The notes beneath the pieces are model-generated. The model saw nothing but the letters and a program-made list of their open reading frames with translations. It did no database searches and had not been told where the DNA came from. The position numbers and the translations under genes are program-made. A stretch of DNA of 64,000 bases, taken from the NCBI RefSeq assembly GCF_030818485.1, contig NZ_JAUTAJ010000004.1, positions 310,001-374,000 on the forward strand. Reading direction: 5' to 3'. Below are positions 16,790-24,876 of the stretch, piece after piece. This DNA comes from Pseudoroseomonas cervicalis. GTDB taxonomy: Bacteria > Pseudomonadota > Alphaproteobacteria > Acetobacterales > Acetobacteraceae. Every line of letters begins with the position of its first letter. The stretch's first letter is position 1.

Positions 16790-16983
16790 GCCGGCCTCCT
16801 CCTGGCTGGGACTGACCGGAAAACCGGTCAGGCCGGGGGAGGGTTGCCACCATCACCGCCGGCGCCGCCGCAGGGCGCGCGCCGCCCGGCTGCTCCCGGG
16901 CCATGCTCCGCGGGCCCCGGGGCCGGGAGGAGGGCAGGGCCGCCGCGCCGGGCGGCCCCGCATCATGGGGCGGCCGGGCCGCC

Positions 16984-17826
16984 TCAGCTGCAGCGCGGCT
17001 CGTGCGGGGTCGGGTCGTAGCCGGGCAGGCCGGGCACGCCATAGCCGGGGAAGACGGTGTTCTCGGCGTCATCCGCCGCCGGGCGCACGCCGAACCACTT
17101 CTCCGACAGGGCGGCGATGGTGCCGTCCTTCTTCATGCATTCCAGCACATTCTCGACCTGGTTGCGCAGCTCGGCATTGTCGCGGCGGAAGGGCGCGGCC
17201 CAGTGCGCGCGGGTCTCCTTGATGGTGTAGTCCGCCACCAGCAGCGGCGTGCGCGTCGCGGCGTAGCGGATGCCGGTGTTGCCGCCGAGGGTGGCGAAGG
17301 CGCGCCCCGCCACCACGGCCTGCACCGCATCCGGCTGGCTGTCGAAGGTCTGCACGGTGAAGCCCATGGCGGCGGCGTTGCGCTGCGCCCAGGCGTCATA
17401 GGCCGAGCCCTTGTTCACCGCGATGGTCTTGCCGCGGATATCCTCCAGCGAGCGGATCGGCGCCGAGCCGCGGCGGATGCCGAACTGGAACTCGGTGTAG
17501 AGATAGCCCTCGGTGAAAAGCAGGTTCTCGGCGCGCTCCGGCGTCACCGTCACCGGCGCGGCCAGGAAGTCGTAGCGCCCGGCATTCAGCGCCGGCACCA
17601 GGCCGGAGAAGCTGGCGCTGTCGATGGTGATCGGCCGGCCGAGACGCTTCGCCACCTCGGTGAACAGATCGACATTGAAGCCCTGCACGCCGCCATCCAG
17701 CTTGGGGAAGGCATGCGGGGCGAAGGTGCCGTCCACGGCGGTGCGCAGCGGCTGCTGCGCCTGCGCCCCCGCTGCCGCGAAAGCGAGCGGCACGGCGCAG
17801 AACAGGGCAAGGGCGAAGGAACGCAT
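16984..17826 (-). CDS. Periplasmic amino-acid-type substrate-binding protein
   Basis: A family 3 solute-binding protein of 280 residues with a signal peptide (MRSFALALFCAVPLAFAAAGAQAQ). Typical parts are GTFAPHAFPKLDGGVQGFNVDLFTEVAKRLG and LEDIRGKTIAVNKGSAYDAWAQ. These proteins deliver polar amino acids or related solutes to ABC importers. No permease or ATPase gene is beside it, so it is an orphan or feeds a transporter elsewhere. The C-terminal tail has an extra Pro/Gly-rich stretch after the fold ends (PGYGVPGLPGYDPTPHE). The region upstream, 17827-18101, shows no gene. Confidence 0.87.
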   Translation of the reverse strand: MRSFALALFCAVPLAFAAAGAQAQQPLRTAVDGTFAPHAFPKLDGGVQGFNVDLFTEVAKRLGRPITIDSASFSGLVPALNAGRYDFLAAPVTVTPERAENLLFTEGYLYTEFQFGIRRGSAPIRSLEDIRGKTIAVNKGSAYDAWAQRNAAAMGFTVQTFDSQPDAVQAVVAGRAFATLGGNTGIRYAATRTPLLVADYTIKETRAHWAAPFRRDNAELRNQVENVLECMKKDGTIAALSEKWFGVRPAADDAENTVFPGYGVPGLPGYDPTPHEPRCS

Positions 17827-18101
17827 CGGCAAGAGACTCCCTGGCGGCCCGATATCGGCCGGAATGGCGTCCGGACCTGCAAGAAGCGTGCAAGGATGCG
17901 CGGCCCAGGCCAAGGGTGCCGCGCCGCGCCCCGCATGGCGCCTTTGCTGACGGGGCCGTGAGCAGGGCGGGCAGGGCCGCGTCGCGCGGGGCGTATCGCG
18001 TGGGCGGTACCGGTTGGACGATCGCGCGGCGTGGCGCCCGCCGGGCGTCTCGCCATCCCACCCGGGGCAGGATCGGCCGCGCCGCCCTGGCCGGTCATCG
18101 G

Positions 18102-18132
18102 AAAAGGGGCGGGCCCGCGCGGACCCGCCCCC
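18102..18132 (-). terminator. Rho-independent terminator after mtnA
   Basis: Read on the minus strand, GGGGCGGG and CCCGCCCC arms flank a GC-rich loop and are followed by TTTTCC, about 60 bases past the mtnA stop. The inner CCGCGCGG can extend the fold. Confidence 0.65.
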
Positions 18133-18192
18133 TGAAACAGCCCGCCGGCCGATCCTGCGGCGCCCCGCTCCCGGCCCGGTCGCCCGGAGGAA

Positions 18193-19299
18193 TCAGGCCG
18201 CCTGGCTGGCCATCTCCGGATAGAGGGAGAGCAGCCCTTCCTCGGAGGCGGCGCAGCGGCCGCGCTCGGTGATCAGCCCGGTGACCAGGCGGGCCGGCGT
18301 CACGTCGAAGGCCGGGTTGGCGCCGGCGCTGCCGGGGGCGGCGGTGCGCACCGTCTCGATGCGGCCATCCCAGGTCTGGCCGGTGGTCTCCAGCACCTCG
18401 CGCGCGTCGCGCTCCTCGATCGGGATCTCGCGCACCCCGTCGCGCACGCTCATATCCAGCGTCGAATGCGGCAGGCCGACCCAGAAGGGCACGTTGTTGT
18501 CATGCGCCGCCAGCGCCTTCAGATAGGTGCCGATCTTGTTGGCCACATCGCCCTGGCGCGTCACCCGGTCGGTGCCGACCAGCACGATATCCACCTGGCC
18601 ATGCTGCATCAGATGCCCGCCGGCATTGTCGGCCACCACCGTGTGCGGCACGCCATGCTTGCCCAGCTCCCAGGCCGTCAGCGCCGAGCCCTGGTTGCGC
18701 GGCCGCGTCTCATCCACCCAGACATGCACCGGGATGCCGGCATCATGCGCCTGGTAGATGACCGAGAGCGCGGTGCCGTAATCGACCGTCGCGATCCAGC
18801 CGGTGTTGCAATGGGTCAGGATGTTGACCGGCTGGCCCGGCTTGCGCGCGGCGATCTCCTGGATCAGCGGCAGCCCGTGCTGGCCGATGCGGCGGCAGGT
18901 CTCGACATCATCCTCGGCGATCTCGGCGGCGGCGGCATAGGCCGCGGCGGCGCGCTGCTCGGGCGCCACCGGGCGCAGCGCCCGCAGCATGCGGTCCAGC
19001 GCCCAGCGCAGATTGATGGCGGTCGGCCGGGTGCGGCCCAGCATCGCCGCCACGCTCTCCAGCGCCGCATCCGAGGCATCGCGCCGCAGGGCCAGCCCCA
19101 GCCCATAGGCGGCGACCGCCCCGATCAGCGGCGCGCCGCGCACCTGCATCGACTTGATGGCGTGCGCGACCTGCTTCTCCTCGGTGAGGCGCAGGATCTC
19201 GACCGTCCAAGGCAGCCGGGTCTGGTCGAGGATGCGGACCGACCAGCCATCCTCCGGGTCCACCCAGACGCTGCGATAGGGAACGCCATCAATCTTCAT
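18193..19299 (-). CDS. mtnA: S-methyl-5-thioribose-1-phosphate isomerase
   Basis: MtnA converts methylthioribose-1-phosphate to methylthioribulose-1-phosphate in methionine salvage. The 368 residues have the family blocks MQVRGAPLIGAVAAYGLGLAL, NILTHCNTGWIATVDYGTAL (with the catalytic Cys) and VDIVLVGTDRVTRQGDVANKIGTY (with the catalytic Asp). Length is normal for the family. No other mtn gene is beside it, so the rest of the pathway is elsewhere. eIF2B-alpha-like paralogs exist, but the Cys and Asp support the isomerase. A terminator follows. Confidence 0.95.
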   Translation of the reverse strand: MKIDGVPYRSVWVDPEDGWSVRILDQTRLPWTVEILRLTEEKQVAHAIKSMQVRGAPLIGAVAAYGLGLALRRDASDAALESVAAMLGRTRPTAINLRWALDRMLRALRPVAPEQRAAAAYAAAAEIAEDDVETCRRIGQHGLPLIQEIAARKPGQPVNILTHCNTGWIATVDYGTALSVIYQAHDAGIPVHVWVDETRPRNQGSALTAWELGKHGVPHTVVADNAGGHLMQHGQVDIVLVGTDRVTRQGDVANKIGTYLKALAAHDNNVPFWVGLPHSTLDMSVRDGVREIPIEERDAREVLETTGQTWDGRIETVRTAAPGSAGANPAFDVTPARLVTGLITERGRCAASEEGLLSLYPEMASQAA

Positions 19300-19459
19300 C
19301 GAGGTAAGGCTCCGTCCGGGGTTGGCCGCGCGCGGGCGGGTTCAAGCATCGCGAGCGACGCATATAGTCGCATCCGGACCCCGGCGTCATGCGATGCGCG
19401 GGGGAGAGCCCCGCGCCGCCTGTCGGCCGGGGCATGGCCCGCCCGGAGAACCACCCCGC

Positions 19460-21088
19460 ATGCGCCTGAGCTTCACCGTCGACGCGCCGCGGCGCCGCAT
19501 CCTGCTGCTGGCGCTGCTCGGCCTGGTCCAGGGCCTGGCGCTGTGGTGGCTGGCCCGGCAGGCGCGGCCGGAGCAATGGCCCTTCCCGCTGAACTCGCCG
19601 GCGCTGTTCGCCTGGATCACGCTGGTGGCGGGGCTGCTGCCGCCGCTGGTGATGCTGGGCCTCGGCCATTGGCGCGGCCGGGTGCTGGCCCTCTGGATGG
19701 TGGCGGCGGCGGCGCTGCTGGCGGTGATGGCCTGGTTCGAGACGGCGCTGTTCGGCACCGAGCTGCCGGACCGGCTGCTGCCGCAGGCGGGTCTGGCGCT
19801 GCTGGCGCTGCACTGGCTGCTGGGGGCGGGGCTGGCGCGGCCCGGCCCGGAGGGCGGCCGCTTCTGGCCCAGCTATCCGGCGCTGTATCACGAGCATGGC
19901 CAGCTCGCCCTGCGGATCGGCCGCTCGGTGCTGTTCCTGCTGGTGTTCTGGCTGGTGCTGATCGCCGGGGCGCAGCTTTTCGTGCTGATCGGGCTGGAGG
20001 GCCTGTGGCGGCTGCTGCGGCGCGACCTGTTCACCTGGCCGCTGTCCGGGCTGATCCTGGGCGCGGCGCTGGCGGCGCTGCCGGCGGGCGAGCCGCCGCG
20101 CATGGCGCAGCTCGGCTGGCTGACGCCGATGCTGGCCGGGCTGGTCGCGCTGTTCCTGCTGGCGCTGCCCGTCACCGGGCTGCAGCCGCTCTGGGACACC
20201 GGCTTCGCCGCCGCCGGGCTGCTCGGCGCGGCGCTGCTGATGGCCTCCCTGGTCAATGCGGTGCATGAGGATGGGCAGCTCCGCCCGCCGGCGCTGCTGC
20301 GCGCTTCGGCGCGGCTCGGCGCGCTGGTGCTGCCGGCGCTGGCCGGGCTCGGCCTGCTGGCGCTGTGGCTGCGGCTGCAGCAGCACGGGCTGACGCCGGA
20401 TCGCGTGCTGGGGCTGGTCGCCGCCGGCTACGCCGCCCTGGTCTCGCTGGGCTATTTCTGGGCGGCGCTGCGGCCGCGCATGGCGCCGATCGGCACCGTC
20501 AACACCGCGGCGCTGCTGCTTGGCGCGCTGCTGCTGGTGCTGCTGGCGACGCCGCTGCTCTCGCCCGAGCGGATCAGCCTGCGCAACCAGCTGGCGCGGC
20601 TGGAGAGCGGGGCGGTGGCGCCGGAAGATTTCGATCTCGGCCTGCTGCGGCGCAAGCTGGGCCGGCCCGGCCAGGCGCTGCTGGCCACGCCGCGCTTCGC
20701 CGAGATCGCCACCCTGCAGCGCAACCAGCGGAGCAGGGCCGACCAGCCGCTGGAGCCGGTGCTGTGGCCCGAGGGCGCCGCCATGCCCGCCGGCCTGGCC
20801 GAGGCCGCCGAGCGCACGCTGCGCCGCCGCTGCCGGGTGGACCAGTGCCATGTGCGGCTGATCGACCTCGATGGCGATGGCGCGGTCGAGGCGCTGATCG
20901 GCGACAACACGCCGGAGGTCTGGGGCCAGCGCGACGGGCGCTGGCAGCTGGTCGCCCGGCTGCGCTCCTGCGGTGTGGAGGCGGATGCGCTGCAGCTGCC
21001 GGTCATCGCGCTGCGGCCCTCGCCCTGGCCGGAGCTGGTGCTGCCGGATGGACGGCGCCTCTGGGTCGAACCGGTGGGCTGCCCCTGA
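19460..21088 (+). CDS. DUF4153-type polytopic membrane protein
   Basis: The 542 residues have roughly ten to twelve membrane helices in the first 390 positions, then a soluble C-terminal part with FDLGLLRRKLGRPG, a Cys pair in RRRCRVDQCHVRLIDLDGDGAVEALIGD, and a final RLWVEPVGC. The arrangement matches DUF4153 proteins, which have no assigned biochemical role. The soluble end contains a calcium-loop-like DLDGDG that may be structural. The start at 19460 begins MRLSFTVDAPRRR, with positive residues before the first helix. It converges with the UPF0262 gene, 11 bases between stops. Confidence 0.72.
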   Translation: MRLSFTVDAPRRRILLLALLGLVQGLALWWLARQARPEQWPFPLNSPALFAWITLVAGLLPPLVMLGLGHWRGRVLALWMVAAAALLAVMAWFETALFGTELPDRLLPQAGLALLALHWLLGAGLARPGPEGGRFWPSYPALYHEHGQLALRIGRSVLFLLVFWLVLIAGAQLFVLIGLEGLWRLLRRDLFTWPLSGLILGAALAALPAGEPPRMAQLGWLTPMLAGLVALFLLALPVTGLQPLWDTGFAAAGLLGAALLMASLVNAVHEDGQLRPPALLRASARLGALVLPALAGLGLLALWLRLQQHGLTPDRVLGLVAAGYAALVSLGYFWAALRPRMAPIGTVNTAALLLGALLLVLLATPLLSPERISLRNQLARLESGAVAPEDFDLGLLRRKLGRPGQALLATPRFAEIATLQRNQRSRADQPLEPVLWPEGAAMPAGLAEAAERTLRRRCRVDQCHVRLIDLDGDGAVEALIGDNTPEVWGQRDGRWQLVARLRSCGVEADALQLPVIALRPSPWPELVLPDGRRLWVEPVGCP

Positions 21089-21099
21089 GGCGCGCCGCC

Positions 21100-21573
21100 T
21101 CAGATCCGCTGGTGCAGCGCGCAGACCAGGGTGAAGAGGCGGCGGGAGGTCTCGAAATCCAGCGCCACGCGGCCTTCCAGCCGCTGGCAGAGCAGCTCGG
21201 CGCCTTCGTTGTGCAGGCCGCGGCGGCCCATATCGATCGCCTGGATGCGGGCTTCCGAGCCGCCCTCGGTCACCGCCTGCTCATGGCTCGCCACCACCAG
21301 GTGGTAATCCTTGATCAGCCGGCGGAACGGGCCGAGGGCGAGCGCGATCAGCCGCAGCGGCGCCTCGGCCGCGTCGCGGATGTCGAAGACCAGCCTGCCG
21401 TCGCGGATCTCCAGATGCAGCGCATAGGGGCCGGGCGGCAGGCCCTGCGGGTCGAAGCTGTTGCTGGCCAGCAGGTCGGCCACCGCCTGGGCGCGGTCGG
21501 CCTCGGCATAGGGGTTGGGCAGCGGCGCGCCGCCATCCGGCAGCGCGATGCTGATCAGCCTCTGGTCAGCCAT
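21100..21573 (-). CDS. UPF0262 family protein
   Basis: A 157-residue protein typical of the alphaproteobacterial UPF0262 family. Recognisable parts are RLISIALPDG at the start, GPYALHLEIRDGRLVFDIRDA in the middle, and FRRLIKDYHLVVASHEQAV with IDMGRRGLHNEGAELLCQRLEGRV near the end. No function is known. Its start overlaps the DUF983 gene stop by 8 bases, so they are co-translated. Confidence 0.88.
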   Translation of the reverse strand: MADQRLISIALPDGGAPLPNPYAEADRAQAVADLLASNSFDPQGLPPGPYALHLEIRDGRLVFDIRDAAEAPLRLIALALGPFRRLIKDYHLVVASHEQAVTEGGSEARIQAIDMGRRGLHNEGAELLCQRLEGRVALDFETSRRLFTLVCALHQRI

Positions 21574-22048
21574 CGCGCCGGGCCGGGGCCAGGGGGCGGG
21601 GGCTGGCGCGAGGCGGGGCCGGCGGCGCCTCCGCCTGGGGGTCTTCCATCAGGCCCAGGCGCAGCATCAGCCCGACCGTCGCCCCCTTGATCGGCCGCAG
21701 CATCAGGGTGGAGATCAGCGCGAAGAGCGGCAGCCACACCGCCATGTGCAGCCACATCGGCGGCTCATAGGCCTTCTCCACCCAGAAGATCACCGGCACC
21801 AGCAGATGGCCGACGATGAAGATGGTGAAATAGGGCGGCGCGTCATCGGCGCGCAGCCGGCCGAGCGGGGTGTGGCAATGGGCGCATTCCGGCACCACGC
21901 GCAGGAAGCCCTGGAAGACGGGCCCCTCGCCGCAGACCGGGCAGCGGTTGCGGGCGCCGCGGGCGAGCAGGGTGGTCATCGGCGGCAGGGGAGGGGGCGG
22001 CTCCGCGGCGCGGGCGGGCTCCCAGCGCGCGGGCTGGCTGTCCATCAT
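21566..22048 (-). CDS. DUF983 family membrane protein with zinc-ribbon-like Cys pairs
   Basis: The 160 residues contain CPVCGEGPVF and CAHCHTPLGRL, a four-Cys zinc-ribbon-like pair, followed by two or three membrane helices (FTIFIVGHLLVPVIFWVE, MWLHMAVWLPLFALISTLML). The layout is that of DUF983, a widespread alphaproteobacterial family of unknown role. Several ATGs cluster at the start; I chose 22048 because AGG sits 6 bases upstream of it. A Pro-rich N-tail and an Ala/Pro-rich C-tail flank the core. Confidence 0.85.
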   Translation of the reverse strand: MMDSQPARWEPARAAEPPPPLPPMTTLLARGARNRCPVCGEGPVFQGFLRVVPECAHCHTPLGRLRADDAPPYFTIFIVGHLLVPVIFWVEKAYEPPMWLHMAVWLPLFALISTLMLRPIKGATVGLMLRLGLMEDPQAEAPPAPPRASPRPLAPARRDG

Positions 22049-22218
22049 CGTCATCCTGGCTGTTGTCGTTGTTCCGGCCCGCGCCTTTCCTGGCCCGGTG
22101 CCGGCTCCTCCGTGTGCAGCGCAATATCCGCATGTCCGGCTGCGCCGATCAAGAGAAGCCTGGGCGCGGAGGGGGCGCCCGTCTTGCCGGGGCGGCATGG
22201 CGCGGCGATGCTGGGCAG

Positions 22219-22860
22219 ATGGGCAAGCGCATCCTGGTCATCAACCCGAATTCCTCGCAGAGCTGCACCGACGGCATCGCCGAAAGCCTGCGGGCCTTCG
22301 CCGCCCCGGGGCGGCCGGTCTTCGAGACGGTCTCCCTGCCCGGCGGGCCGCCGGCCATCGCCTCCTGGCGCGACTGGTACGGGGTGGCCGAGCCGCTCTG
22401 CCGCCTGGTCGAGACCAGCCCGGCCGATGCCTATATCCTGGCCTGCGTCTCCGACCCCGGGCTGGAGGCGGTGCGCAGCGTCACGCCGAAGCCGGTCTTC
22501 GGCCCGTTCCGCAGCGCGGTTGCCGCCGCCCTGGCGCGGGCCGAGCGGTTCGGGGTGATCGCCTTTGTCGACGCCTCCAAGGCGCGGCAGCGTCGGGCCC
22601 TGCAGGCGATGGGGGCGGAGGCGCGGCTGGCCGCCAGCATCGCGCTGAACCTGCCGATGGAGGTGCTGACCGACCCGATGGCCGCGCGCGGCGCGCTGTG
22701 CGACACGGCGCGCGCCCTGGTGGCCGAAGGGGCGGAGGTGGTGATCCTGGGCTGCGCCGGCATGGCCGGCCACCGCGCGGCGGTGGAGGACGCGGCCGGC
22801 GTGCCGGTGATCGAGCCCTGCCAGGCCGCGGCGGCGCAGGCGCTGCTGGCGCTGGCCTGA
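22219..22860 (+). CDS. Asp/Glu/hydantoin racemase family protein
   Basis: The 213-residue product belongs to the Asp/Glu/hydantoin racemase family: KRILVINPNSSQSCTDGI at the start, a first catalytic Cys in YILACVSDPGLEA and a second in VVILGCAGMAGH. Two Cys on opposite faces of the substrate are the hallmark of these cofactor-free racemases. Hydantoin racemases equilibrate D- and L-5-substituted hydantoins, which fits the cyclic amidase and carbamoylase genes 0.5-4 kb away on the other strand. Some members instead act as decarboxylases or isomerases. Confidence 0.82.
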   Translation: MGKRILVINPNSSQSCTDGIAESLRAFAAPGRPVFETVSLPGGPPAIASWRDWYGVAEPLCRLVETSPADAYILACVSDPGLEAVRSVTPKPVFGPFRSAVAAALARAERFGVIAFVDASKARQRRALQAMGAEARLAASIALNLPMEVLTDPMAARGALCDTARALVAEGAEVVILGCAGMAGHRAAVEDAAGVPVIEPCQAAAAQALLALA

Positions 22861-22867
22861 CAGGGGT

Positions 22868-22888
22868 CGGGCGGGGAGACCCCGCCCG
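22868..22888. terminator. Hairpin after the racemase gene
   Basis: CGGGCGGGG and CCCCGCCCG form a perfect 9-bp stem with a three-base loop, 8 bases after the racemase stop and ahead of the convergent Asp-rich gene. No T run follows. Confidence 0.4.
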
Positions 22889-22905
22889 CCGCCCGGTTCA
22901 GGCGG

Positions 22906-22971
22906 GGCGTGCCGCGTGGCTCAGCCGAGGCGTGCCGCGTGGCTCAGGCGGCGCGTGCCGCGCCTGGCTCA
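22906..22971. repeat. 19-bp direct repeat, two exact copies and one decayed
   Basis: GGCGTGCCGCGTGGCTCAG occurs at 22906 and 22929 without change, and a variant runs from about 22950 to 22971. The last copy ends in the stop codon of the Asp-rich gene, so the array is its 3' flank. Confidence 0.75.
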
Positions 22972-23265
22972 ATCATCATCATCATCATCCCGCTCCCGCC
23001 GGCGGCGCCAGCGGCGGCGGCGGTCATCATCGTCATCATCGTCGTCGTCATCATCGTCGCGGTCGCGCCGCCAGCGGGCCTGGCGGCGGCGCTCCTCCTC
23101 GCGCCAGCGCCAGGCATCGTGCCAGGGGTCGCGCCAGCCCTCGCGCAGGCCCTGGCCCCAGCGGGGACCGTCATCATCGGCGCGGGCGGCGCCGGCCAGG
23201 CCCAGCGTGCCGAGCAGCGCCAGGCCCAGGCCACGGGCGAAGAAGCGGCGGGTGGAATGGGACAT
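22969..23265 (-). CDS. Secreted Asp/Arg low-complexity small protein
   Basis: The 98 residues start with a signal peptide bearing an RR pair (MSHSTRRFFARGLGLALLGTLGLAGAARAD), possibly Tat-type. They continue with a Trp/Arg-rich segment (GWRDPWHDAWRWREEERRRQ) and end in alternating Asp and Arg runs, including 12 Asp in a row. The Asp runs are coded by GAT/GAC triplets that form a visible trinucleotide tract at 22971-23060. Acidic runs may bind calcium or basic partners. I do not recognise a family. The signal peptide makes a real gene likely, though tract length is probably variable. Confidence 0.6.
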   Translation of the reverse strand: MSHSTRRFFARGLGLALLGTLGLAGAARADDDGPRWGQGLREGWRDPWHDAWRWREEERRRQARWRRDRDDDDDDDDDDDDRRRRWRRRRERDDDDDD

Positions 23266-23353
23266 GCATCACCTCCACCCGCAGAATCGCCCCAGCCTGC
23301 GGCAGGGTTGCGGCGGGCCGCGCCGCAATTCCGCCGCCGGCCGGCAACGCGCC

Positions 23354-24343
23354 TCAGCGCGAGGGCGTCCACTCCGCCGGCGCCTCGCTGCCCACCTGGC
23401 CGGTGATGCGGCCATAGGCCTCCGGGCGGCGATGGGCCGCGAAGTTGAAGATCGTCGTCCGGCCCAGCGTGCACTGGTCCAGATTGCAGTCGGCGACGAT
23501 CAGCTCGTCATCCCATGTCGTGGCCTGGGCCACGATCTCGCCCTGCGGGTTGACGATGATGGAATGGCCGAACAGCTCGCACCCATCCTCGACGCCCGCC
23601 TTGGCGACGCCGGCGGCGAAGCAGGCATTCTGGTAGCAGCCGGCGCGGATCGACAGATGGCTGTGCTCGACGCGCAGGTGATGCGCCTCGAAGCCCTTGG
23701 CGTCCTGGTTGATCGAGGGGGTGTTGTAGCCCAGCATCACCAGCTCGACCTGCTGCAGGCCGAGCTCGCGCCAGGCCTCCGGCCAGCGGCGGTCATTGCA
23801 GATCAGCATGCCGATATTCACCGGACCGGCCTGGCCGATCGGCGCCCGCACCACCGGGAAGCCCAGATTGCCGACCTCGAAATAGCGCTTCTCCAGATGC
23901 TGCACCTTGCGCTTCGGGTCGAATTCGCGATGCCCGGGCAGATGCACCTTGCGGTATTTCAGCACCACCTCGCCATTCGGGTGGACATAGACGGCGGTGT
24001 TGAAATGGCGCTTGCGCACCACGCCGGTCTCATCCGCCTCATGCGCGATCTCGGCATAGCCGAGATGGAAGCCGATATTGAACTTGCGCGCGGCCTCGAA
24101 CAGCGGCGCCGTCTCGTTGGAGGGCAGGCTCTGCTCGTACCAATGGTCGGCGTTGTTGATGTCCTCCTCATACCAGCGCGGGAAGAAGGTGGTCAGCGCC
24201 AGCTCGGGGAAGACGACGACCTCGGCGCCGCGCTTATGGGCGGTCTCCATCAGCCGCACCATGCGGCCCGTGACGACATCGCGCCCCTCGGCCTTCTGGA
24301 TGGGGCCGAGCTGCGCGGCGGCGAGGGTCAGGCGACGGGACAT
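23354..24343 (-). CDS. N-carbamoyl-D-amino acid hydrolase-like amidase (nitrilase superfamily)
   Basis: A 329-residue nitrilase-superfamily amidase with the Glu-Lys-Cys triad: E47 in VVVFPELALTTFFPRWY, K132 in KYRKVHLPGH and C182 in MLICNDRRWPEAWRELG. The blocks and length match D-carbamoylases, which hydrolyse N-carbamoyl-D-amino acids to amino acid, CO2 and ammonia, the second step of hydantoin use. It is the last gene of a four-gene minus-strand run whose first gene is a cyclic amidase. An N-carbamoylputrescine or ureide amidase role is possible. Confidence 0.87.
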   Translation of the reverse strand: MSRRLTLAAAQLGPIQKAEGRDVVTGRMVRLMETAHKRGAEVVVFPELALTTFFPRWYEEDINNADHWYEQSLPSNETAPLFEAARKFNIGFHLGYAEIAHEADETGVVRKRHFNTAVYVHPNGEVVLKYRKVHLPGHREFDPKRKVQHLEKRYFEVGNLGFPVVRAPIGQAGPVNIGMLICNDRRWPEAWRELGLQQVELVMLGYNTPSINQDAKGFEAHHLRVEHSHLSIRAGCYQNACFAAGVAKAGVEDGCELFGHSIIVNPQGEIVAQATTWDDELIVADCNLDQCTLGRTTIFNFAAHRRPEAYGRITGQVGSEAPAEWTPSR

Positions 24344-24370
24344 TTTTTTCGGTCTCTCCAGGCGGGTCGT

Positions 24371-24583
24371 TCAGTTGGTCGCGGGCGGCATCGGGTCGAT
24401 GAAATCGGCCGCGTATTCCTCCTGGACCTCGGAGACGGCGCGCAGGAAGGCGTCGTCCCAGGCATCCTCCAGCGCATCCACCAGGGCATGCGCTGCCGCT
24501 TCCGTGCGCAGCACGGCCAGGCGCTCGCCACCGGCGATCCAGACGGCAAAGGCGCCGTCGCGTTCCTCACGCACTTCGAACAT
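24371..24583 (-). CDS. Small acidic protein of the hydantoin operon, unknown
   Basis: This 70-residue acidic protein has an N-terminal beta-like segment (MFEVREERDGAFAVWIAGGERLAVLRTE), then a helix (AHALVDALEDAWDDAFLRAVSEVQEEY). I do not recognise it. Its ATG overlaps the stop of the 97-residue gene as TGATG and it ends 27 bases before the carbamoylase, so operon membership is clear even though the role is not. Confidence 0.65.
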   Translation of the reverse strand: MFEVREERDGAFAVWIAGGERLAVLRTEAAAHALVDALEDAWDDAFLRAVSEVQEEYAADFIDPMPPATN

Positions 24584-24876
24584 CAGCCATCTCCTTGCCG
24601 GGGCCGCCAGGCCGGCGGCGGGACGGGGTGCGGGGTGGGCGGGGCGGCGCCCGGCGCCGCCTCCGTCCCGGTCTCCGCCTCCAGCTCCCGATCCGGCTCC
24701 GGGGCGGTGTCGTGGTCCAGGGACCGTGGCGTAAGCAAGCGATAGGCCAGCCGCCCCGCCAGCAGCGCGAAGATCCCGCCGCCCAGCGCCAGCATCAGGC
24801 TGGTGCCGGGGCCGGTCAGCCAGACCCACAGCGCCAGCGCCGCCAGCCCGGTTCCGGCCACCAGCGCGGCGCGCAT
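24583..24876 (-). CDS. Small two-helix membrane protein of the hydantoin operon
   Basis: The 97 residues contain two membrane helices (LVAGTGLAALALWVWLTG and SLMLALGGGIFALLAGRLAYRLL) and an acidic, Pro-rich cytoplasmic tail. I do not recognise a family. Its ATG shares a base with the cyclic amidase stop (TGATG) and its stop overlaps the next gene the same way. Two such junctions in a row point to tight translational coupling. Confidence 0.65.
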   Translation of the reverse strand: MRAALVAGTGLAALALWVWLTGPGTSLMLALGGGIFALLAGRLAYRLLTPRSLDHDTAPEPDRELEAETGTEAAPGAAPPTPHPVPPPAWRPRQGDG

